From contig JARGOB010000002.1 of assembly GCA_029212925.1 (NCBI GenBank), positions 273,457 through 337,456 on the forward strand: 64,000 bases of DNA, in the 5' to 3' direction. Positions within the stretch are counted from its first letter, which is position 1, and each line of letters begins with the position of its first letter. Source of the DNA: Coxiellaceae bacterium (GTDB lineage Bacteria > Pseudomonadota > Gammaproteobacteria > Coxiellales > Coxiellaceae). Positions 26,372 through 36,958 of the stretch are shown here, in pieces. The notes beneath the pieces are model-generated. The model saw nothing but the letters and a program-made list of their open reading frames with translations. It had not been told where the DNA came from and ran no database searches. The position numbers and the translations under genes were made by a program.

Positions 26372-27919
26372 TCACTTATCAGCTATTAACCGCTTGGCGC
26401 TAGCTGCTAATTTAAACGCCACCAACATGCCGACAAACACTACAATCGAAGCAAATATCCCCACGGCATGAAAACCACTCAAGAACGCAGCCGAAAATGC
26501 TTGATAGATTTCCGTGGCTAAATGGCCAGTAAAGCTCTTCAATAACGCTGTCGCATTGGATGGGTCAGCCAATAAAGCTTGCACCGTATTTTTTTGTGAT
26601 ACTGATAAAGTCAAGTTGTACTTTAGTAATGCAGCATCCATTTTACTGTGCGAGACATTATTAAATATTACTGTCGCGATAGCTAGAGCAATGGTTCCCG
26701 CAATATTCCACATGGTGAAAATCGTACCAATCACACTGCCGGCATGTTGTGGATCAGCATAGCGATTGACTGCCGTCACTGAACCGGTATTGGCAATACC
26801 CCACACCAAACCCATGGAAAAGAATGCCACTAAAATTAACGTAATCGAACTGCTGCCATTCAGGAAGACATGAATCAATGTCGCCAGCAAACCAAACGCC
26901 TGCACCCAAGCAATAAGATAAGGTACCGATATCACCTTAACGATCTTAGCAAACAACGCCGACATAATGACCTGCATCACAGGAATCGCAAATAAAAATA
27001 AACCAATATAAAAAGGCGTGTAGTGTCGAACCACATGCAGAAATAACGGATCAAAAAACAGCAATGCATACGTAACAACACCTGCCAACATACAACCGAG
27101 TGCCGCCAACATTAACATTGGATTGGTTAACACATCAGCATCCAGTAATGGTGACGACACTTTGCGCTCAACAACCATTAATAATATTAACGCGACCAGT
27201 GTAATCGCAAATAAAACCCAAACAGTCGGCGAACCCCAACCCCACTGCTCACCCGCCATCAAGCCGCACACCAAGCAACCCAACGTGATTGCCAATAACA
27301 ACACACCCCAACCATCCACTCTAATGCTGTGATTCGGTTTTGGTGACGGCGCCATGCGCGCGCACATAATTAAACCAATAATGATAATCGGCACATTGAC
27401 ATAAAACACCCAGCGCCATGTCGTCACACTCATAATCAAACCAGCAGCAAACGGACCAATCGCCAAACCCGCTCCGGTCATTGCGGTATACGTGCTAATC
27501 GCTGCACCTTGCTTGCTTTGGTCTGGAAACGCTTGCGGTATCAATGCTACCGACACGGTAAACAATACCGCCGCACACACCCCTTGAATCGCTCGAAATA
27601 AAATCATGCAATACATATTCGGTGATAAACCCGCACCCATAGCGGCTATGCCAAAAATAATCACCGCAGTAAAAAAGACCCGCTTACGACCATAAATATC
27701 ACCCACCCGGCCCGCAGCAATCATAAACATGCTTAACATTAATGTGAAAATATTGATCATCCATTGCAGCTGAATCACAGATGCGTGCATATCTTTTTGA
27801 ATAATCGGCAAGGCGGTATTTACAATGGTGAAATCCAAAAAAGCGGTAAATGCCAATAACGACAATCCGATCAGTGCGATCCAGTCGCGAAAAGTAGCTT
27901 GATGATTTGGCATGCCCAA
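26372..27919 (-). CDS. MFS transporter, 14-TM DHA2 family (EmrB/QacA type)
   Basis: A 515-residue inner-membrane protein with about 14 hydrophobic helices. Family marks: TAFLDFTIVNTALPIIQKD in helix 1, GRVGDIYGRKRVF in the loop after helix 2, and the motif C-like GAGLAIGPFAAGLI in helix 5. DHA2 pumps expel drugs and other toxic compounds using the proton gradient. No membrane-fusion (EmrA-like) gene is beside it. It is divergent from argS with a 110-bp spacer between. Confidence 0.88.
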   Translation of the reverse strand: MGMPNHQATFRDWIALIGLSLLAFTAFLDFTIVNTALPIIQKDMHASVIQLQWMINIFTLMLSMFMIAAGRVGDIYGRKRVFFTAVIIFGIAAMGAGLSPNMYCMILFRAIQGVCAAVLFTVSVALIPQAFPDQSKQGAAISTYTAMTGAGLAIGPFAAGLIMSVTTWRWVFYVNVPIIIIGLIMCARMAPSPKPNHSIRVDGWGVLLLAITLGCLVCGLMAGEQWGWGSPTVWVLFAITLVALILLMVVERKVSSPLLDADVLTNPMLMLAALGCMLAGVVTYALLFFDPLFLHVVRHYTPFYIGLFLFAIPVMQVIMSALFAKIVKVISVPYLIAWVQAFGLLATLIHVFLNGSSSITLILVAFFSMGLVWGIANTGSVTAVNRYADPQHAGSVIGTIFTMWNIAGTIALAIATVIFNNVSHSKMDAALLKYNLTLSVSQKNTVQALLADPSNATALLKSFTGHLATEIYQAFSAAFLSGFHAVGIFASIVVFVGMLVAFKLAASAKRLIADK

Positions 27920-28029
27920 TGTCCTTGCTTGATTAATCCGACACCATTATATTACAACTCACCGATTTATACTTCACTTCTGTCACAATTCCCCTATACT
28001 GGTGCAATCACTGACCAGGTACAAAACAC

Positions 28030-29787
28030 ATGAAACAATTAATTGCCGACTTACTCGACCAAGCGATAAAAGATTTGCAGCATCAAGGCGTGTTGCATGA
28101 AGATATTCAGGCCAATATTGTGGTCGATCACTGCCGCGATAAGCAGCATGGCGATTTCGCCAGCAACTTGGCGATGACACTGGCCAAAGCAGCGAAAACC
28201 AATCCGCGTCAACTGGCCGAAAAAATAGTTGCGGCATTACCCGCCAATGATCAAATTACTAACGTCGCCATTGCTGGCCCTGGCTTTATTAATTTTACTA
28301 TCGCTGCCAATGCACAAAATGCTGTGGTGAGCGATATTTTAAAGCAACAAGAAAAATTTGGCTTAAACCAAAGCGGTAAAGATACCAGCATTCATATTGA
28401 GTATGTTTCCGCCAACCCAACCGGCCCACTGCATGTCGGCCATGGTCGCGGTGCGGCCTATGGCGCCTGTGTCGCCAACTTATTAATCGCCAATGGCTAC
28501 AAAGTGCATCGTGAATACTATGTTAACGACGCCGGTCGGCAAATGCGCATCTTAGCAGTCAGTATTTGGCTACGCTATTTGCAGCTTGCATCAGAAACCA
28601 TTGAACTGCCATCGAATGCCTATCAAGGCCAATACATTGTCGATATTGCACAGAACATTATCGATCAAAAAGGCCATGCTTACAGCGCCCCTGCTGAAAA
28701 AATCAATGCGCTTATTGCTGATGACATAAGTGCAAACGATGATAAAGAAGCCTATATCGATGCCGTTATCGATGCCGCCAAACAACTCATCGGCGACTCT
28801 GCTTTTGCAGAAATCAAACAATTTGGCTTAGATCAAATTCTTGCCGATATCAAAGATGACCTTAAAGATTTCGGCGTTGTTTATGACGAGTGGTATCCAG
28901 AAAGCCAACTCTATCAAGACGGATCATTTGAACAAGGCATTAAACTCTTAACTGACCAAGGCTTTGTGTATGAAAAAGATGGCGCTAAATGGTTTAAAGC
29001 GACTGACTTTGGTGATGATAAAGACCGCGTACTGATTCGCGAGAATGGCCAGCCAACTTATTTTGCTTCTGATGTTGCCTATCATCTGCACTCTTATAAC
29101 AACTACGATCAAGTGATCGATGTATTAGGCGCAGATCATCACGGTTACATCGCTCGCTTAGTCGCCTTCTTAAAAGGCTTAGGCAAAGACCCCAGTCGCT
29201 TATTGGTATTACTGGTGCAATTCGCTGTGCTATACCGCGGTGAAGAAAAAATTTCGATGTCGACGCGTAGTGGTGAGTTTGTCACCTTGCGTGAACTGCG
29301 TGATGAAGTCGGTAACGACGCCGCGCGCTTCTTTTATATTATGCGCAAACCAGAACAGCACCTTGACTTTGATTTAAAACTCGCCACCTCAAAAACCAAT
29401 GAGAATCCGGTTTATTATATACAATATGCCCATGCGCGTATTTGCAGCGTGATGCGCAAACTAAAAGAACAAGAGCTTCAATATAACCAAACCGACGGCT
29501 TAGCCGCGCTGGATGCACTCGATAGCGAACATGAAAAAGCCTTATTGCAAAGCTTATCGCGCTACCCTGAAACCGTTCAAAAGGCCGGACATAATCATGC
29601 ACCGCATCATGTCGCGCATTATTTATATGAGCTAGCCAATCAATTCCATAGCTATTACAATAACAGCGCGTTCATCATCGAAGAGGACGCACTGCGCAAT
29701 GCACGCTTGACACTGATATTAGCGACCAAGCAAGCTATATTGAATGGCATGACACTACTTGGCGTTTCTTGCCCAGACAAGATGTAA
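28030..29787 (+). CDS. argS: Arginyl-tRNA synthetase
   Basis: A 585-residue class I synthetase. The HIGH-type motif is [12 protein letters not shown] (about residue 133) after YVSANPTGP. The KMSKS region is the divergent [14 protein letters not shown] usual for ArgS. The N-terminal Add1 domain ([12 protein letters not shown]) and the C-terminal anticodon-binding domain ([20 protein letters not shown]) are present. The length is typical. The next gene, a SPOR protein, follows after 12 bp, the usual gammaproteobacterial order. Confidence 0.97.
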   Translation: MKQLIADLLDQAIKDLQHQGVLHEDIQANIVVDHCRDKQHGDFASNLAMTLAKAAKTNPRQLAEKIVAALPANDQITNVAIAGPGFINFTIAANAQNAVVSDILKQQEKFGLNQSGKDTSIHIEYVSANPTGPLHVGHGRGAAYGACVANLLIANGYKVHREYYVNDAGRQMRILAVSIWLRYLQLASETIELPSNAYQGQYIVDIAQNIIDQKGHAYSAPAEKINALIADDISANDDKEAYIDAVIDAAKQLIGDSAFAEIKQFGLDQILADIKDDLKDFGVVYDEWYPESQLYQDGSFEQGIKLLTDQGFVYEKDGAKWFKATDFGDDKDRVLIRENGQPTYFASDVAYHLHSYNNYDQVIDVLGADHHGYIARLVAFLKGLGKDPSRLLVLLVQFAVLYRGEEKISMSTRSGEFVTLRELRDEVGNDAARFFYIMRKPEQHLDFDLKLATSKTNENPVYYIQYAHARICSVMRKLKEQELQYNQTDGLAALDALDSEHEKALLQSLSRYPETVQKAGHNHAPHHVAHYLYELANQFHSYYNNSAFIIEEDALRNARLTLILATKQAILNGMTLLGVSCPDKM

Positions 29788-29799
29788 GGATACAACGCC

Positions 29800-30378
29800 A
29801 TGATAAAGGACTACGCCAAGTTAAAGCAGCAACAACCCGCTGCTAAGCCGCCAACGCGCTGGTTACCTTTATCTTTATTGGCACTCACCGCACTGGCGCT
29901 ACTCACAGGCCTTATTATCCAAATTCATTTGCATTCGCGGCATCAACAGGCACAACAAAAATCAGAATCAACCCCAGCAACTACGAATAAAGTCGTTGCC
30001 GCTAAAATACAAAAACCAAAACCAAAACCAAAACCAATCGTAACCGAATTTGAGTTCTATCAATTGCTGTCTAAAAAAATGGAACCACTCCCAAATAACC
30101 AAGCAGCTAGCAACCAACCATCAGCTGCCAATGCGTCACCGGGTGATAAATACCAATTACAAACAGCTTCGCTACAAAATCGCCTCGATGCACAACGTTT
30201 CGCTCGGCAATTGCTAACGCTTGGTTTTAAATCCGACATCCAACCGTTCTTACACCCAGACGGCACCACCTGGTATCGTGTAATCATTGGCCCTATTGAT
30301 ACTTATGCGAATGCTAAGCAAACCCAAGCGATGCTACAGGCTCAACATGTTGACAGCTTGCTCTCGAGAAGCAGCTAA
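29800..30378 (+). CDS. SPOR-domain cell division protein, FtsN-like
   Basis: A 192-residue bitopic inner-membrane protein: a short cytoplasmic N-terminus, one TM helix (about 24-45, WLPLSLLALTALALLTGLII), a Pro/Lys-rich periplasmic linker (KPKPKPKPI) and a C-terminal SPOR domain (about 115-190, YQLQTASLQNRLDAQRFARQ; TTWYRVIIGPID). SPOR domains bind denuded septal peptidoglycan. Position after argS matches ftsN of gammaproteobacteria; the call as FtsN is by position and layout. Confidence 0.85.
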   Translation: MIKDYAKLKQQQPAAKPPTRWLPLSLLALTALALLTGLIIQIHLHSRHQQAQQKSESTPATTNKVVAAKIQKPKPKPKPIVTEFEFYQLLSKKMEPLPNNQAASNQPSAANASPGDKYQLQTASLQNRLDAQRFARQLLTLGFKSDIQPFLHPDGTTWYRVIIGPIDTYANAKQTQAMLQAQHVDSLLSRSS

Positions 30379-30537
30379 CGCAGATCAGGTTTCTGCTTAA
30401 CATAACATTAATTTGTCATTTTTTGCGCAGAATGCTTCTCTTGTTAACACTGTTTTGATATACTCCTTTCGAGAGAACACTTATAGATATAACCTATTGA
30501 TATTGAAGAATTATATTGTAATTTAGTTGGGGAACTA

Positions 30538-32568
30538 ATGAGAGCGACATCATCTTGCGCATTGGGTGGCAGTGTATTTTTTATTGATTCAGATGTACTA
30601 ACAGACGATAGCTATAGCCGCTTTCGTGCAGGCTTGCATCGCCTAGTAAACAACCCTGCTGCGCCTGGCCAAGCCATCATTACAATCGATATGGATCGCC
30701 ACCCAACATTTGCTATCACACCCAACAACCTCGTTAAACTACTTTCGAGCAGCAAGCTGTGCAAATACAGACCCATGATTTTTCTAGTGACCAATAAATC
30801 AGAACAACACTTCATGTCACTCACTGCCGAAAACACGATTGAAGAACACAATACCGTTATGGTGCACGCCGGCACAAGCTTCAACACCATCGTGCATAAC
30901 GATAGCCAGGCGCTGGTCGACAAGAAACTAAACACACTCCAAACAGACAGGCCTGACATTACCAGAACCCACAGAGCATTAACCACTGCATCTGATCTTG
31001 ACCTAGCACTAGAAGACAGCGCTCAAAAACCTCAACTGCGAATGACCCCAAGAAATGCTGCTGTTATCCCTAGCCTAGCACCCGCTCCATTAAAAGACTG
31101 GCATGCAACCTTTAAAGCATTAAATATGGGTCGCGCTGCCTTATGTCCCAGTGATGTCCTCGCTTCAGACCTAGCGAACAGGCCCGGCGCAAAACCTAAA
31201 AAAATTATTGTCTCCATAGCAGCAATTACAAATCTAGACAGTAAAGGAAGCCAACACTGGGGGCCTATTTGTCATACCTATAGAGGCGAAAAAGCTATTT
31301 GTCCACGCGCACCCGTTCGCTTTCTGACGAATGCCTTGCGATTAGCTTCAGGCACAGATTCCAGCAGCATAAATCATGAAAAGGACCTGATGGGCTATGT
31401 GGATTTAACACGCCCAATGGTTATACCTTACTCAGCACAAGACAGTGATACAGCAAAAGCGGAACCAATCCGCCATTCGGTTGCGCACGGCGTACATGCC
31501 AAAGTGTTGAACAATACAGGTGAGTATTGCGATGTAACTTATATAGATCAACCGCTGGCAAGTAACCCTTCATTGGTTCGCCGCACATTGCTAGTGTCTA
31601 ATAAAGCTGTCGGTATGCCCTATATTTATGCCAAAGTTCAGCAAGATCGCGTTCTACAAGCTGCCATCTTATCAATGAATATTTTTTCAAATTCTCTATT
31701 AGCTGACGGCCTTGATTTTATGCAGGAATTCTCACACCGCTTTTCATTATTAGTTAAAACCACCGAAGGCATGTTTTTACACCAATATAAATACAAACAA
31801 TCTGAAGGCTACCCCGCTTTAATAGGAAAGCCCGTGCCTGTGGCCGACAATTTTTTAGAAAACTGCGACGTCACCCTTATTGCCGATCGCTTTGAGCGTG
31901 AAGCAGCCAAAACAGCTATCGGCAACATATGCCATGATGATATCAGCCATATCACCACGGTTGATGCTGACCAAGTCGTTAGCAAAGCCATTGCTCCATT
32001 TACCATTGCAAAACAAGAATTAGAGTCCGCCTCTGCAATGGGTACACCGGTTAGCCTGAAGAGCTCCACAACAACATCAAGCCACTCCGGCTTTACACAT
32101 GAACCGTTAGCAGACCATCATGAAAAACTATCAACGCTCGGGCACTCCGGTGTGCCAGCAGCAGAAGCAGAAGCAGAAACAAAGGAGAGTGACAGTCGCA
32201 GCGACTCCGATGAAGATTATTTAGAACCCGTTGAAGATGACCCAGATCTAACACACGAAGTCAGTGGTCATTTAACTCCAGCCTATTTGCGTGACATGCC
32301 AGATGCCCCCTTAGATGCACCTGCAGCCACTCCTTCACGAGCACCAGCACCACCACGCCGTCGTACGAAACACGGCATTGCAAGAGTGGTCGAAGAAAGC
32401 AAAAGTGCTAGTTCTACACCGCCCCTATTTACAAAAACTGGTCTGCCACCTCGGCATACAGCAACGCGTAGATTTACTTTATTTGACACTAACAGACAGC
32501 ACCGAAGAGTAGCACCAATGCCTACTCGGCAAAAACCAACCACACCCAGGCCCAAAGGGTATCGTTAA
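30538..32568 (+). CDS. 676-residue orphan protein, possible effector
   Basis: A soluble protein I do not recognise; no signal peptide or TM segment. The ATG follows GGGGAA at a good distance. The first about 490 residues look folded. From about 505 the sequence becomes low complexity: Ser/Thr-rich, then an acidic stretch ESDSRSDSDEDYLEPVEDD near 550, then Pro/Ala/Arg-rich to a basic end. A globular part with a disordered, charged tail is common in secreted effectors of Legionella-like bacteria, but no export signal can be proved here. It sits alone between the FtsN-like gene and hslV, interrupting two core blocks. Confidence 0.65.
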   Translation: MRATSSCALGGSVFFIDSDVLTDDSYSRFRAGLHRLVNNPAAPGQAIITIDMDRHPTFAITPNNLVKLLSSSKLCKYRPMIFLVTNKSEQHFMSLTAENTIEEHNTVMVHAGTSFNTIVHNDSQALVDKKLNTLQTDRPDITRTHRALTTASDLDLALEDSAQKPQLRMTPRNAAVIPSLAPAPLKDWHATFKALNMGRAALCPSDVLASDLANRPGAKPKKIIVSIAAITNLDSKGSQHWGPICHTYRGEKAICPRAPVRFLTNALRLASGTDSSSINHEKDLMGYVDLTRPMVIPYSAQDSDTAKAEPIRHSVAHGVHAKVLNNTGEYCDVTYIDQPLASNPSLVRRTLLVSNKAVGMPYIYAKVQQDRVLQAAILSMNIFSNSLLADGLDFMQEFSHRFSLLVKTTEGMFLHQYKYKQSEGYPALIGKPVPVADNFLENCDVTLIADRFEREAAKTAIGNICHDDISHITTVDADQVVSKAIAPFTIAKQELESASAMGTPVSLKSSTTTSSHSGFTHEPLADHHEKLSTLGHSGVPAAEAEAETKESDSRSDSDEDYLEPVEDDPDLTHEVSGHLTPAYLRDMPDAPLDAPAATPSRAPAPPRRRTKHGIARVVEESKSASSTPPLFTKTGLPPRHTATRRFTLFDTNRQHRRVAPMPTRQKPTTPRPKGYR

Positions 32569-32640
32569 AATAATGATGCTTGAAAACTGACTTGTCAGCC
32601 CCATATGGTATTGACGATTTTAGCGACCAGGAGAGTAAAT

Positions 32641-33186
32641 TTGGAACAATATCGCGGCACCACCATCCTATCGGTGCGAAAAAATGGCAAAGTAGTTATC
32701 GGTGGTGATGGCCAGGTATCGATGGGCAACACCGTTATGAAAGGAAATGCCAAGAAAGTCAGGCGCTTATATAACAATAAAGTGATTGCTGGTTTTGCTG
32801 GCGCTACCGCGGACGCCTTTACCCTATTCGAATTATTTGAAGCGAAATTAGAAAAGCACCAAGGCAACTTGATGCGTGCCGCTGTCGAATTAGCCAAAGA
32901 TTGGCGTACGGATAAAATCCTGCGCCGCTTAGAAGCCTTATTATGCGTAGCCAACAGCAAGTGTTCTCTGATTATTACGGGTAATGGTGACGTCATCGAA
33001 CCTGAAAACGATATCATGGCGATTGGCTCTGGCGGTCATTTCGCACAATCGGCCGCTACTGCGCTAATGGACCACACCAATATGGATGCTGATAAGCTGG
33101 TTAAAAATGCGCTGACTATCGCTGCTGATATTTGCGTATATACCAATCATAATTTTGTAATTGAAACCCTCGACAGTGAAGCTTAA
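32641..33186 (+). CDS. hslV: ATP-dependent protease peptidase subunit HslV (TTG start)
   Basis: The proteasome-like peptidase of the HslUV complex, 181 residues. The start is placed at TTG 32641 because CAGGAGAG lies just upstream and the protein then begins [14 protein letters not shown] as in the family; an in-frame ATG at 32605 adds twelve unrelated residues. The catalytic N-terminal Thr is the first of TTILSV after removal of the propeptide. Further marks: [36 protein letters not shown] and [10 protein letters not shown]. hslU follows after 5 bp. Confidence 0.95.
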   Translation: MEQYRGTTILSVRKNGKVVIGGDGQVSMGNTVMKGNAKKVRRLYNNKVIAGFAGATADAFTLFELFEAKLEKHQGNLMRAAVELAKDWRTDKILRRLEALLCVANSKCSLIITGNGDVIEPENDIMAIGSGGHFAQSAATALMDHTNMDADKLVKNALTIAADICVYTNHNFVIETLDSEA

Positions 33187-33191
33187 ACCTT

Positions 33192-34607
33192 ATGAATACA
33201 CTAACTACCACAGAAAATGAAAAAGCCATCGATGCTGGCTGGACATCTACCGAAATCGTTATGACACCGAAAGAAATTGTCAGCGAATTAGACCGCTTCA
33301 TTGTCGGCCAACATGAAGCCAAACGCGCTGTTGCGATTGCATTGCGTAACCGCTGGCGCCGTATGCAACTCGACGAAGGTCTGCGCAAAGAAATCACACC
33401 AAAAAATATTTTAATGATTGGACCAACAGGTGTTGGTAAAACTGAAATTGCACGTCGTTTAGCAGACTTGTGTGGCGCACCATTTGTTAAAGTAGAAGCC
33501 ACTAAATTTACTGAAGTCGGTTATGTCGGACGTGATGTTGAATCCATCATTCGTGATTTAATGGATATCGCGATCAAAAAGACTCGCGAAACTGCTATGG
33601 CGAAAATGAAATCGCTAGCGGAAGAAGCCGCAGAGGAGCGTGTACTAGAAGCATTGCTACCTAAAGCGAAATCGCGCGGTGGTTTTGAAGGTGAACCTAA
33701 AGAAGAAGAAGATAACAAAGGCAAAGAATCCGCCACCAAACAACTGTATCGCAAAAAATTACGCGAAGGTCAGCTCGACGACAAAGAAATTGATGTTGAT
33801 GTTGCCTCTGGTCCTGTCAGCATGGAATTCATGGGCCCTCCAGGCATGGAAGAAATGGTGGGGCAGTTGCAAAACATGGTTGAAAACATGTCAACGCAAC
33901 GCACCAAGACACGCCGCATGAAAGTCAAAGATGCGTTAAAACAACTGCAAGAAGACGAAGCCGGTAAATTGGTTAACGAAGAAGACATCAAACAGCAAGC
34001 ATTAATTAATGTTGAACAAAACGGCATCGTGTTCTTAGATGAAATCGATAAAATCGTTAAGCCTACGGGCATATCTAGCGGTGGTGACGTATCACGCGAG
34101 GGTGTGCAACGTGATTTATTACCTCTAGTTGAAGGCTCTACCGTATTCACTAAATACGGCATGATCAAAACCGATCATATTTTATTTATTGCTTCGGGTG
34201 CTTTCCATCTATCTAAGCCTTCAGACTTAGTGCCTGAGCTACAAGGTCGTTTCCCGATTCGTGTTGAATTGAATGCGCTTAAAACCGAAGACTTTGTGCG
34301 CATTCTTACTGAGCCCAATGCTTCATTAACTGAACAGTACACAGCGTTAATGGGCACTGAAGACTTAAACTTAGACTTCACTAAAGATGGCGTGCAACGC
34401 ATTGCTGAGATCGCTTATCAAGTAAATGACACTACTGAAAATATTGGTGCGCGTCGTTTACATACCGTAATGGAACGCTTGCTTGAATCGATTTCATTTG
34501 ATGCTAGCGATGCAACTGAAGAAAAAGTGAAAATCACAGCGAAGTATGTTGATAAGCAGCTGGGTGAGCTGGTTAAAGATGAAGACCTCAGTAAATACAT
34601 CCTGTAA
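33192..34607 (+). CDS. hslU: HslU ATPase subunit of the HslUV protease
   Basis: A 471-residue AAA+ unfoldase that forms a ring on HslV. Walker A is [19 protein letters not shown] (about 75), the pore motif region is [19 protein letters not shown] (GYVG), the I-domain lies at about 110-260, Walker B is [11 protein letters not shown] (about 280), and the C-terminus ends in KYIL, close to the usual L-G/I-L tail that docks into HslV. The N-terminus is about 23 residues longer than the usual start at [10 protein letters not shown] (ATG 33261); the upstream ATG is kept because no ribosome binding site precedes the internal one. Confidence 0.96.
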   Translation: MNTLTTTENEKAIDAGWTSTEIVMTPKEIVSELDRFIVGQHEAKRAVAIALRNRWRRMQLDEGLRKEITPKNILMIGPTGVGKTEIARRLADLCGAPFVKVEATKFTEVGYVGRDVESIIRDLMDIAIKKTRETAMAKMKSLAEEAAEERVLEALLPKAKSRGGFEGEPKEEEDNKGKESATKQLYRKKLREGQLDDKEIDVDVASGPVSMEFMGPPGMEEMVGQLQNMVENMSTQRTKTRRMKVKDALKQLQEDEAGKLVNEEDIKQQALINVEQNGIVFLDEIDKIVKPTGISSGGDVSREGVQRDLLPLVEGSTVFTKYGMIKTDHILFIASGAFHLSKPSDLVPELQGRFPIRVELNALKTEDFVRILTEPNASLTEQYTALMGTEDLNLDFTKDGVQRIAEIAYQVNDTTENIGARRLHTVMERLLESISFDASDATEEKVKITAKYVDKQLGELVKDEDLSKYIL

Positions 34608-34627
34608 TTTCTTCGTTACTATCAGCC

Positions 34628-34660
34628 GCGTCATTGCGAGTCACGCAGTGGCGCGGCAAT
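34628..34660 (+). repeat. Partial copy of a CGTCATTGCGAG palindromic element
   Basis: CGTCATTGCGAG followed by CACGCAGTGGCG and CGGCAAT, which matches one half of the inverted element at 36080-36146 read backwards. The rest is missing and a run of nine or more Cs (about 34663-34673) follows. Confidence 0.6.
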
Positions 34661-34780
34661 CCCGCCCCCCCCCAAGCATGGATCCAGTCCACATAACAAT
34701 TAACCACTGCACTCAACGTAAGCCTATCGGGGCTGCCTCACCACCTCGCTTGCAGTCGTTCAGCATGATACTCTGTACCC

Positions 34781-36058
34781 ATGGAACAAAAAGACTCTGC
34801 CAAAGGATTGCGCACCTCCCGTAGTATCATGCCATGGATAGTATGGTTACTGGCCGTTGGCTTTTATGCCTACGAATTCCTACAGCGCGTATCGATCAGT
34901 GTATTTCTTAGCCAAATGCTCACCGATTTGCAAACCAATGCCGCGCGTATTGGCTTGCTGAGCTCGTGTTACTACTATGCCTACGCCATTATGCAACTGC
35001 CTGCCGGCACATTAGTTGACCGCTATGGCCCCAAAAAGTTAGTACTAACCGGTTTGATATTAGTAGTTATTGGCACGTTATGGTTTAGCACCATTAACAG
35101 CGTTGGTGCCGGTGCCGCCGCACGTTTTTTAATCGGCATGGGCTCTGCATTTGCATTTGTCTGCACACTGCAATTTATTATTATCTGGTTTCCACAAGGT
35201 CGCTTTGCTCAATTAGCTGGGCTGACTAACTTTATGGGTTACATTGGTGCCACCGCTGGTGAAGTACCACTGGCCATGGCTGTGCATAAAATTGGCTGGC
35301 GTGACACGGCTTTTTATACTGTGTTTATTGGTATCCTCTTATTTATCTTGATTGCGGTTATCGTTAAAGACAAACCGGTGCCCCATAAACTTTCACCGTC
35401 GTGTCATCATAAGCAAAAAATACCCAGCATGTTTAAAGGCCTACAACATGTATTAGGCAATGCGCGTAATTGGTTTAACGGTGCCTATTGCGGCTTAATG
35501 GTTGGCCCAACTTCAGCCTTTGCCGCATTGTGGGGTTTGAAATTTTTAGTCACCGCTGATCATGTCAGTCATAAAATTGCAGCCGGTGCTTTGTCGATTA
35601 TTTTCTTTGGTGTGGCCGTGGGTAGCCCACTGTTTGGTTGGTTATCTGACCGCATAAATAAGCGTCAAATATTTTTAATCTTTAGCGCCATCCTTGGCTT
35701 GATCTGTACAGCGCTGATTATTTTTATTAACGATATGCCTGTCGCACTGTTATATACCATCTGCTTTTTATTCGGTTTTGCACAAAGTGCGCACGTATTG
35801 ACGTTTGCCAATGCTAAGGACAGTAATCATCGCAATTATTCTGGAACAGCGATTAGCTTTGTCAATATGTCATTGATTATTGGCGGCGCATTATTACAAC
35901 CGATCATTGGTATATTACTGGATTGGGTTCAAAATCAAGATAGCGTTACATTAACCAATGTCTATAGCGCTTCTAGTTTTCATATTGCTTTGGCTGTTAT
36001 TCCATTATGCCAATTAGCTGCTTTTGTGATCGCGTTGCTGTTCTTAAAAGATAAGTAA
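34781..36058 (+). CDS. MFS transporter
   Basis: A 425-residue membrane protein with 12 expected helices. Motif A-type loop: LPAGTLVDRYGPKKLV between helices 2 and 3, with a second, weaker repeat GWLSDRINKRQIFL between helices 8 and 9. The N-terminus (AVGFYAYEFLQRVSISVFLS) resembles a group of MFS proteins frequent in Legionella and Coxiella that includes amino-acid and nutrient importers; substrate unknown. It stands alone, flanked by intergenic repeats. Confidence 0.85.
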   Translation: MEQKDSAKGLRTSRSIMPWIVWLLAVGFYAYEFLQRVSISVFLSQMLTDLQTNAARIGLLSSCYYYAYAIMQLPAGTLVDRYGPKKLVLTGLILVVIGTLWFSTINSVGAGAAARFLIGMGSAFAFVCTLQFIIIWFPQGRFAQLAGLTNFMGYIGATAGEVPLAMAVHKIGWRDTAFYTVFIGILLFILIAVIVKDKPVPHKLSPSCHHKQKIPSMFKGLQHVLGNARNWFNGAYCGLMVGPTSAFAALWGLKFLVTADHVSHKIAAGALSIIFFGVAVGSPLFGWLSDRINKRQIFLIFSAILGLICTALIIFINDMPVALLYTICFLFGFAQSAHVLTFANAKDSNHRNYSGTAISFVNMSLIIGGALLQPIIGILLDWVQNQDSVTLTNVYSASSFHIALAVIPLCQLAAFVIALLFLKDK

Positions 36059-36079
36059 AAACCAACTTGTCACCCACTA

Positions 36080-36146
36080 CGTCATTGCGAGGAGCTTGCG
36101 ACGAAGCAATCTAAATTGCCACGCCACTGCGTGGCTCGCAATGACG
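36080..36146. repeat. 67-bp palindromic repeat (CGTCATTGCGAG element)
   Basis: Perfect 12-bp ends CGTCATTGCGAG / CTCGCAATGACG with a partly paired centre (GCGTGGC, GCCACGC). A partial copy lies at 34628. Short elements with such ends are dispersed in many proteobacterial genomes. Downstream, 36150-36270 holds further short palindromes (CCCGGACCCCGGG; CCGGCCCCCGAGCCGG) and no gene. Confidence 0.7.
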
Positions 36147-36289
36147 GTTTAGCCATCCCGGACCCCGGGTCCTTGCCCGGGGCAGGCTTGATATAAGATC
36201 CAGAGAGGTATAACCTGGCCTCCAGATACCTCAAAGCCTATCATACCGGCCCCCGAGCCGGTATCCAGAAAACAATAAAAGGTAAACCG

Positions 36290-36853
36290 ATGAAAAAAAG
36301 ATGTGAATGGTGCAGCAGTGATCCACTATATATTGATTACCATGATAATGAATGGGGTCGCCCAATACATGATGACAAAACCTTATTTGAATTTTTAACA
36401 TTAGAAGGTGCTCAAGCCGGTTTAAGTTGGATCACGATATTAAAACGTCGTGAAGGTTACCGACAATGTTTTGCGGATTTTGATGCCCATAAAATTGCGC
36501 GCTTCACACCAAAAAAGATTGAAAAATTATTACAAGACACCTCAATTATTCGCAATCGTTTAAAAGTTGAGTCCACAGTAAGCAATGCAAAAGCGTATTT
36601 AAAAATGCTAGACGAAGACCTGACACTCGATGAATACCTGTGGAGTTATGTTGATGGCAAACCCATCATCAATAAATGGAAAACCATGAAACAAGTGCCA
36701 GCCAATACACCCCTTTCTGATCAACTATCGAAAGATTTAAAAAAGCGCGGCTTTCGTTTTGTCGGTTCAACCATTATGTATGCATTTATGCAGGCTACTG
36801 GTATGGTGAATGATCACACAACCAATTGCTTCCTCTATAAACAGCACCTATAG
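36290..36853 (+). CDS. tag: DNA-3-methyladenine glycosylase I
   Basis: A 187-residue base-excision repair enzyme of the Tag family that removes 3-methyladenine. Seen: RCEWCSSDPLYIDYHDNEWG at the N-terminus with the zinc-binding Cys and His, the helix-hairpin-helix region FLTLEGAQAGLSWITILKRR with the conserved Glu, LWSYVDGKPIIN, and the C-terminal zinc ligands in MVNDHTTNC. The length is typical. Single gene after a repeat-rich spacer. Confidence 0.96.
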   Translation: MKKRCEWCSSDPLYIDYHDNEWGRPIHDDKTLFEFLTLEGAQAGLSWITILKRREGYRQCFADFDAHKIARFTPKKIEKLLQDTSIIRNRLKVESTVSNAKAYLKMLDEDLTLDEYLWSYVDGKPIINKWKTMKQVPANTPLSDQLSKDLKKRGFRFVGSTIMYAFMQATGMVNDHTTNCFLYKQHL

Positions 36854-36958
36854 CAATATTGCCCGCAAAAAGAACAAAATCACCACTGCATTAATGAAGG
36901 TTTACTTTGCATGGAAACTCATTTAAAGTAATTTTTTCACACGCTATAGGATGTCAGA

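Noticed and set aside
34663..34673. C-run as a phase-variable tract
   Set aside because: It lies between genes, about 100 bp from the next start, with no frame or promoter spacing that it would switch.
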